Source: JBBQZL01 sp038207745 (lineage in GTDB: Bacteria; Actinomycetota; Thermoleophilia; Solirubrobacterales; 70-9). From it: a stretch of 10,345 nt of DNA. Position 1 is the stretch's first letter, and the number at the start of each line of letters is the position of its first letter. Positions 5,858 to 10,345 of this stretch are shown in pieces. Made by a program: the position numbers and the translations under genes. The notes under the pieces were generated by a model. It did not search any database and was not told the origin of the DNA. It worked only from the letters and a program-made list of their open reading frames with translations. Location: NCBI GenBank assembly GCA_038207745.1, contig JBBQZL010000088.1, forward strand, positions 1 to 10,345, written 5' to 3'.

Positions 5858-6613
5858 ATGGCAGAGGAGAAGCTGTACCCGGATAAGCGGATGAGTCCGT
5901 ACCTGTGGTCGGTCGCCGATGGCGTCTGGGTCCTCCAGGGCGACATCAAGCACGGCATGAACATCTACTTCATCGAGACCCCTGCCGGCGTCGTCCAATT
6001 CGATGCCGGGACCAAGGGGATGACCCGCGCCGTAAAGGCCGCCGGGCAGCGTCTGGGTGGCATCGAGAAGATCGTCCTCGGCCACGCGCATGCAGACCAC
6101 AGGGGCTCAGCCGCCGGCCTCAACCTGCCGATCCTCTGCCACGCCGATGAGGTGGCCGACGCCAGAAGCGACGCCGCCATCCCCTCCTATTTTGATCTCT
6201 CACTGCTGGAGGTCGCACCAATCAAATGGATCTACCCGACCCTGCTTCGGCGATGGGACGGTGGTGGCGTCGAGATCTCGGACACGGTCGCCGAGGGAGA
6301 TGAGGTTGCCGGATTCGAGGTGATCCACTTCCCCGGCCATGCACCGGGGCTGATCGGGCTGTGGAGGGAATCAGACCGTCTCGCGATCGTCAGCGACGTC
6401 GTCTACTTCGTTGACTCCGCCCGCCTCAAGGCCCTCCCCGAAGGTGAGGCGACAATCCCCCACCCTGCGTTCGCATGGGACCACGTGGCCTCGAGAGACT
6501 CCCTGCGCAGGCTCGCCTCGATGCAGCCAAAGACGGTCCTGGCCGGCCATGCGGAGCCGCTTTCCGGCGACAACCTGCAGTCGGTCCTGGAGCTTGCAGC
6601 CGACAGGTATTAG
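5858..6613 (+). CDS. Metallo-beta-lactamase-fold hydrolase
   Basis: A 251-residue enzyme of the metallo-beta-lactamase superfamily, the glyoxalase II-like class. The two-metal site is complete: H76, H78, D80 and H81 in LGHAHADHRG, H161 in HFPGHAPG, D180 in IVSDVV and H231 in LAGHAEPL. No signal peptide is present, so it should be cytoplasmic. Members hydrolyse thioesters, lactones, phosphodiesters or other esters; the substrate cannot be read from the sequence, and an antibiotic-degrading role is not indicated. The ATG at 5858 follows a strong AGGAGGGG (5844-5851). TAGACT at 5825-5830 may be its -10 box. A large membrane-protein gene begins 12 nt after its stop, so the two are probably one transcription unit. 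Confidence 0.9.
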   Translation: MAEEKLYPDKRMSPYLWSVADGVWVLQGDIKHGMNIYFIETPAGVVQFDAGTKGMTRAVKAAGQRLGGIEKIVLGHAHADHRGSAAGLNLPILCHADEVADARSDAAIPSYFDLSLLEVAPIKWIYPTLLRRWDGGGVEISDTVAEGDEVAGFEVIHFPGHAPGLIGLWRESDRLAIVSDVVYFVDSARLKALPEGEATIPHPAFAWDHVASRDSLRRLASMQPKTVLAGHAEPLSGDNLQSVLELAADRY

Positions 6614-6625
6614 TTTGGCTCCTCG

Positions 6626-8965
6626 ATGATTTCGACATTGGTCGCCCTTGGGTTGGTCTGCTGTGGCTCACTCCTGGTGGGCCGCGCGGCCCTCTCGATC
6701 GCGGGCGAGGACCGCTGGACCTGGCTCGAGCCCGCGGTCGGCTTTGCGGCGCTCGTCACGGTGACCGGGGTGCTTGGACGGCTTTACGGTCACGCGACCT
6801 CGGCGGGAGTGGGCGTCCTCCTCCTGCTCGTGATCTCGCTCGTGATTGTTCTGCGGCGTCCGTATGCCGCGCCCGGAGCGCTGCGAATCGGTCTCACGGT
6901 CGCGGCCATCGTCACGATCGGGCTGACCCTGCCGTTCATCATCAACGGCCGCTGGGGGCCGCTGGGGGTCGGACTCAACAACGATCTCGGACTCCACCTC
7001 GCATGGAGCGAGTGGCTGCGAACCGGAATCGGTCCTGCGCCGGTGGTCGGCTACCCGATCGGCCCGCACGCATTGGCAGACGTTGTCGCGTCACTCCCCC
7101 GCATCAACCTGGGTCCGTCGTTCATCGGAATGGTGATGGCAATCACCGTCCTCACCGGCCTCACCTCGCTGGGCCTACTCACCGGGCTGAAGACCTGGAG
7201 CCGGATTGTCGTCGCATCGCTTGCCGCACTCTCGTACCTCTCGGTCTCCTACTACGCGCAGGCGGCCTTCAAGGAGCTTGCGCTCGGCCTCTTCGTCGTC
7301 GCCTTCGCGCTGGCCCTAACCCAGGCAACCCGCACCGGACTACGTCCCTACAGACGCGGAATAGGTCCGATGCTCGTGATCGCACTCGGGATCGCCTTCA
7401 CCTATAGCTTCGCCGGGCTCGCCTGGCCGATTGCGATCCTTGGGATCTGGACCCTCGCCACACCGGCGGCCCGCGCGAAGCTGGAGCCGCGGCGCGTTCT
7501 CGGCCATCTGAAGAATTGGCGGGTGGTCGGGCTGATCGGCGCCGGCTTTGCGGCGGTTGTCTTTCTTGCCTTCGTCGGGCCCTTTGGTTTTGTCGGCGGC
7601 TTCTCGGATGTCGCGGGCGCCGACACCTTTGGACCTGTCTCGCCACTCGAGGCGCTCGGCATCTGGCCGACTCCCTATTACCGGCTGGACGGGCTGGAGC
7701 GTCTCGCCCACCCTGCGATCTTTGGTGCAATCGGGGTCCTCGTCCTGCTGATCGGGATCGTCACCCTCTACCGGCGAAGGGACACCGTGATCGCCTCGGC
7801 CCTGGCTGGATGCGTGACTCTCTACCTGATTGCACTTGCGCTGACCGGTGACTACTCGCGGGCGAAGGCTCTGATCGTGGCCTCGCCGCTGGTCATGTTG
7901 ATCGTCGCCGGAGCGCTCCTGAGTGGTCCCTCGTCGGCGATCGGGCCGGAGAAGGCGCGCCGTCTGCCGATTCGGATGGGCTGGATCGTGATTGCGATCG
8001 TCTTCATCGGCGGAGCGGTCTACTCGAGCTTCATCACACTCCGCCAGGCACCGGTGGGACCCCCCGGGCACGGCGCGGAACTCCAGGCATTCATTCCGGA
8101 GATCCGTGGCCAGCAGGTCATCTATGCCGGCCAGGATCGCTTCGCGGCCTATGAACTTCGTGGTGCGGACGCTGCGGTACCGCTGGTCGAGTTTCCCGAC
8201 GACCGGATCCTCGAGTCTCCGACCAAGCCGTTCAGCACGGGTACTGCCTATAGCCCGATCGATTTCGACTCGTTCTCGTTCGGCACCCTCAACCACACGC
8301 CTTACGTGATCACCAGCGCAGCGGCATGGGACAGCAAGCCGCCGCCGAACTTCCGGCGGGTCTCCCGTACGCCTTCGTACATCCTCTGGAAGCAGTTCGC
8401 CGAGACCCCGATCAACCGGAACACCTTTCTCGAGGGTGGAGAAGCCGCCGCCAAGGTCGACTGCGTCGCGCCCGAGACCAAGATCTTCGTTGCCGGAAAG
8501 GGGATCGCCTGGCTTTTCCCCGACCCCGTGATCGGCGGCATCGAGACGTGGTCAAACGGTGATCGCCCCGGGTTGGGAGACGAAACGAGCCAGACCTTCA
8601 CCCTCCCCAAAGGAACCTGGAGGTTGTCCCTCCAGTACTTCTCACCGGTCGATCTGACCCTCGGCGCCCCGGGTTTCGAGCAGGTCCTTCCCGCCGCACT
8701 CGATGGCGAGCGCCCGTCGACGATCAGCCTCAAGAACAGCGGCCAGTACTGGCCGGCGGGACAGTTCACGCAGTCGGTCGGCGGCCCCGTCACCTTCACG
8801 ATCAAGGTCGCCGGCCGCTCGGCAATCCAGAAGCTGAGCGGCTTCAGCGGCAGCGCCCACCTCAGTCGCCTCGTTGCCGTCCCCAACAAGCCCGACTCGG
8901 TCGTCAGGCTCGGCAACACCTGCGGCAGGTGGATCGACCACTACCAGCGAGCGGGCTGGCCGTAG
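6626..8965 (+). CDS. Large polytopic membrane protein, GT-C glycosyltransferase-like
   Basis: A 779-residue protein without a name I can give. Residues 1-475 hold about 13-14 hydrophobic helices (for example 4-22, 33-52, 60-77, 87-106, 165-187, 301-320, 363-382, 416-434, 452-471). The remaining 300 residues are hydrophilic and most likely outside the membrane. The loop after the fourth helix has NNDLGLHLAWSEW (D120, H124), then YPIGPHALADVVASL. An acidic residue in the first large loop plus this arrangement recalls GT-C lipid-phosphate-sugar glycosyltransferases, but this is resemblance only. The last part (about 610-779) looks beta-rich, with SLQYFSPVDLTLGAPG and VTFTIKVAG, like a small sugar-binding or sandwich domain. 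Three cysteines lie in the exposed or early regions (C12-C13, C613, C766). There is no clear Shine-Dalgarno; the 12-nt gap to the hydrolase suggests coupling. Confidence 0.8.
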   Translation: MISTLVALGLVCCGSLLVGRAALSIAGEDRWTWLEPAVGFAALVTVTGVLGRLYGHATSAGVGVLLLLVISLVIVLRRPYAAPGALRIGLTVAAIVTIGLTLPFIINGRWGPLGVGLNNDLGLHLAWSEWLRTGIGPAPVVGYPIGPHALADVVASLPRINLGPSFIGMVMAITVLTGLTSLGLLTGLKTWSRIVVASLAALSYLSVSYYAQAAFKELALGLFVVAFALALTQATRTGLRPYRRGIGPMLVIALGIAFTYSFAGLAWPIAILGIWTLATPAARAKLEPRRVLGHLKNWRVVGLIGAGFAAVVFLAFVGPFGFVGGFSDVAGADTFGPVSPLEALGIWPTPYYRLDGLERLAHPAIFGAIGVLVLLIGIVTLYRRRDTVIASALAGCVTLYLIALALTGDYSRAKALIVASPLVMLIVAGALLSGPSSAIGPEKARRLPIRMGWIVIAIVFIGGAVYSSFITLRQAPVGPPGHGAELQAFIPEIRGQQVIYAGQDRFAAYELRGADAAVPLVEFPDDRILESPTKPFSTGTAYSPIDFDSFSFGTLNHTPYVITSAAAWDSKPPPNFRRVSRTPSYILWKQFAETPINRNTFLEGGEAAAKVDCVAPETKIFVAGKGIAWLFPDPVIGGIETWSNGDRPGLGDETSQTFTLPKGTWRLSLQYFSPVDLTLGAPGFEQVLPAALDGERPSTISLKNSGQYWPAGQFTQSVGGPVTFTIKVAGRSAIQKLSGFSGSAHLSRLVAVPNKPDSVVRLGNTCGRWIDHYQRAGWP

Positions 8966-8977
8966 GCCTGCGGATCC

Positions 8978-9028
8978 GGGACCGGGGCGACATTCCTACC
9001 CAAGAGGTAGTTTTGTCGCCCCGGTCCC
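8978..9028. repeat. Strong 51-nt hairpin, possible bidirectional terminator
   Basis: GGGACCGGGGCGACA (8978-8992) and TGTCGCCCCGGTCCC (9014-9028) are perfect 15-bp complementary arms. Inside them a second stem CTACC (8996-9000)/GGTAG (9006-9010) closes a CAAGA loop, with a symmetric 3+3 internal loop between the stems. It begins 12 nt after the membrane-protein stop and sits between convergent genes, so a terminator for both strands is the simplest reading. Neither strand has a T-run after the outer stem. The perfect length and the nested stem exceed what chance or a usual terminator needs. Confidence 0.7.
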
Positions 9029-9041
9029 CGCGATCGGAAGG

Positions 9042-9059
9042 GAATCCCGCGAATCCCGC
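9042..9059. repeat. 9-bp tandem duplication
   Basis: GAATCCCGC occurs twice without a gap (9042-9050 and 9051-9059). It lies between the hairpin and the longer direct repeats in the same spacer. It may be slippage in non-coding DNA. Confidence 0.6.
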
Positions 9060-9113
9060 CAGAGCGGAGCGACCTTGCGACCCCCAGGGTGGAGAAGTCG
9101 CGCCAGTTCGATC

Positions 9114-9210
9114 GCTCGGGAATTTCGTTCGCCTCGCAGCCGCCTGGGCTGACGACCTTCGAGGTGCGCGCGCGGGGTGGGGTGGCTCGGGACTTTCGTT
9201 CGCCCCGCAG
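9114..9210. repeat. Pair of 26-bp imperfect direct repeats
   Basis: The block at 9114-9139 (GCTCGGGAATTTCGTTCGCC then TCGCAG) recurs at 9185-9210 with two differences in 26 positions, 71 bp apart. The core TTTCGTTCGCCCCG also resembles the right arm of the hairpin (TTTTGTCGCCCCGG, 9011-9024) with one inserted base. The spacer 8966-9254 thus seems built from related short units. No gene in it is credible on either strand. Confidence 0.6.
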
Positions 9211-9254
9211 GAGCCGCAGGAATCACCGGACTTCCTCAACCCCGATGCCGGCCT

Positions 9255-9947
9255 TCAGATCGGGAAGCCCTGCTCCAGGGTCTCGAGTAGGTAGTCCGGT
9301 TTGGCTTCCGAGAGCTCGTCGGCGCTGTAGTTGCCCGTTGCGACAGAGACGACACGGATGCCGGCGCCCTGGGCGGCGGCCACATCACGCGGCGTGTCGC
9401 CGACGGCGATGCATTCGTCGCGCTTCAGGACTCCGCCGGAGATGAACACACCTCGCTCGATGCCACGGCGGGTCAGCTCGATGCGATTGTTCGAGTCCGA
9501 GCCGAACCCCCCGAAGGAGAAGAAGTGGTTGATCTTCGCGCGGGCAAGCTTGACGTGGGCGGCCGGCTCGATGTTGCCGGTGCTTAGGCCGAGAAAGAGC
9601 CCGGCGTCGACGAGGCGGTCCAGCAGTCCGTGGACGCCCGGCATCACGGTGTAGTCATCGGATTCGGCCACCGCGTCGGGGAGGTACTTGATGTACTTGC
9701 GGAGCGCACGCGCCAGCTCAGGAGGTTCCGGGTCACGGCCAAGGAAGTGGTGGAGGGCGACCCGCCCCACCTCTGCATCGGTCATCCCGTTCTCGGTCAC
9801 CTCGCGGATGTCGAAGGCCGTTCCGTAGATCTCCTCGAAGCCCCTGCTCCATGCGACGGCGCCGGCTCCTCCGGTTGTTACCAGCGTCCCATCGATATCG
9901 AATAGGACGGCCTTGATGTCCTGGTCAGCCACGCTCTTCTCCTTCAC
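9255..9947 (-). CDS. HAD-superfamily phosphatase, phosphoglycolate phosphatase-like
   Basis: A 230-residue soluble hydrolase of the haloacid dehalogenase superfamily. Nucleophile D17 and acid/base D19 lie in LFDIDGTLV, motif II is STGN (T123), and the metal-binding motif IV is GDTPRD (D184, D188). A basic residue for motif III is probably K133 in HVKLARAKI, though the later NRIEL segment is another candidate. The helical cap is of the C1 type, between about 25 and 100. Such enzymes dephosphorylate small metabolites (phosphoglycolate, sugar phosphates, nucleotides); which one is not evident. Two GTG starts are possible: 9947 (AAGGAG 7 nt upstream) and 9932 (a second AAGGAG 6 nt upstream). Both overlap the end of cydB, by 23 or 8 nt, so translation is probably coupled to it. 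Confidence 0.9.
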   Translation of the reverse strand: MKEKSVADQDIKAVLFDIDGTLVTTGGAGAVAWSRGFEEIYGTAFDIREVTENGMTDAEVGRVALHHFLGRDPEPPELARALRKYIKYLPDAVAESDDYTVMPGVHGLLDRLVDAGLFLGLSTGNIEPAAHVKLARAKINHFFSFGGFGSDSNNRIELTRRGIERGVFISGGVLKRDECIAVGDTPRDVAAAQGAGIRVVSVATGNYSADELSEAKPDYLLETLEQGFPI

Positions 9948-10345
9948 CCAGCAACTCCTTTTGGCTCAATATGTAGAGCAGCCCGATCGCAGGCAGGACC
10001 ACGATCGCCGCGATCACGAATACGACAAACACGGAGATCAGGGTCGGGTCCGGTGCTGCTGCGTCGTCGATCTTCAGCGAGGTCGGCAGCAGATATGGAT
10101 ACTGCGCCACGGCCCAGGCCCAGATCATCGCGACGACGGCGCCTACTCCGAGCGGGCGAAGACCCCTTCTGCCCCCACGGAACAGGACCGCGATCGCGCC
10201 GAACCCCGCCAGCGCGGAGACCAGCACGAGAGGCAGCGCCTGATCGAGCAGCCGGTCGTAGACATAGCGGCCATCAGCGTGGAGGGCGACAAGTCCCGCG
10301 GCGGCGGCGAGGCCGGCGACGATCGCGGCGGCCATTGCACGCCTC
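9925..10345 (-). CDS. cydB: Cytochrome bd oxidase subunit II CydB, C-terminal part
   Basis: This is the last roughly 139 residues of CydB; the frame stays open through the right edge, so the gene begins beyond the window. An internal ATG at 10335 is not its start. Three membrane helices are visible: LPLVLVSALAGFGAIAVLF, LGVGAVVAMIWAWAVAQYPYLL and ISVFVVFVIAAIVVLPAIGLLYIL. The segment AQYPYLLPTSLKIDDAAAPDPTL is the conserved late part of CydB. With CydA it forms the terminal quinol oxidase that reduces oxygen to water with high affinity. CydA should lie upstream, off the edge. A HAD phosphatase gene overlaps its 3' end, where CydDC transporters or nothing would be more usual. Confidence 0.9.
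   Translation of the reverse strand, partial: RRAMAAAIVAGLAAAAGLVALHADGRYVYDRLLDQALPLVLVSALAGFGAIAVLFRGGRRGLRPLGVGAVVAMIWAWAVAQYPYLLPTSLKIDDAAAPDPTLISVFVVFVIAAIVVLPAIGLLYILSQKELLGEGEERG

Noticed and set aside
5858..6613. Reading the hydrolase as a beta-lactamase resistance gene
   Set aside because: The protein is cytoplasmic and of the general glyoxalase II-like class; shared fold alone does not support an antibiotic role.
6475..7407. Plus-strand open frame of 310 codons overlapping the hydrolase end and the membrane-protein start
   Set aside because: It is out of frame with two well-supported genes, has an Arg/Gly/Pro-rich composition, and has no motif.
7340..8296. Minus-strand open frame of 318 codons opposite the large membrane protein
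   Set aside because: It is antisense to a gene with clear membrane helices. It is rich in Arg, Asp, Gly and Gln in the way expected from reading GC-rich codons backwards, with no recognisable domain.
9011..9210. Direct repeats considered as a CRISPR array
   Set aside because: There are only two imperfect 26-bp copies with one 45-bp gap, and no cas gene in the window.
8904..9294. Several open frames on both strands across the repeat-rich spacer
   Set aside because: They run through the hairpin and repeats, overlap each other in different frames, and encode low-complexity Arg/Ser/Gly sequence.

Overview
The window looks like chromosome of a high-GC Gram-positive bacterium, most likely an actinobacterium. 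Supporting signs are strong G/C at third codon positions, several TTG and GTG starts, no CCA encoded in the tRNA genes, and a DoxX-type membrane protein and CydB of actinobacterial character. Solirubrobacterales/Thermoleophilia is my best guess, but it rests on general resemblance only. No phage, transposase, CRISPR array or defence locus is visible.

Layout, left to right. (1) 94-2138 (+): a two-component system, an OmpR-family response regulator overlapped by its HAMP-HisKA sensor kinase. In front of it lie an 11-bp-spaced direct repeat and a -10-like box close to the start codon. (2) 2139-3362: a gene-poor stretch with one minus-strand gene for a DoxX-type membrane protein. It is bracketed by a complete tRNA-Ser(CGA) gene and a detached copy of that tRNA's 3' end, the geometry left by site-specific integration into a tRNA gene. 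(3) 3522-4136 (-): tRNA-Ser(GGA) and tadA, the tRNA adenosine deaminase. (4) 4234-5586 (+): a secreted subtilisin-type (S8) protease. It converges on a 53-codon gene for a single-pass membrane peptide of unknown function (5597-5758, -). (5) 5858-8965 (+): a probable two-gene unit, a metallo-beta-lactamase-fold hydrolase followed 12 nt later by a 779-residue polytopic membrane protein. The latter has an N-terminal multi-helix half with a loop motif like GT-C glycosyltransferases and a C-terminal extracytoplasmic half. (6) 8966-9254: a non-coding spacer with a strong 15-bp-arm hairpin and imperfect direct repeats. (7) 9255-10345 (-): a HAD phosphatase whose start overlaps the end of cydB (cytochrome bd oxidase subunit II), which runs off the right edge.

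The genes do not form one obvious pathway. The themes are signalling, tRNA-Ser/tRNA modification, envelope and secretion (protease, polytopic membrane protein, DoxX) and respiration (cytochrome bd). The most unusual items are the tRNA-Ser 3'-end duplication around doxX, the unrecognised membrane protein paired with the hydrolase, the small membrane peptide, and the structured spacer at 8966-9254. I found no convincing new defence or mobile system.
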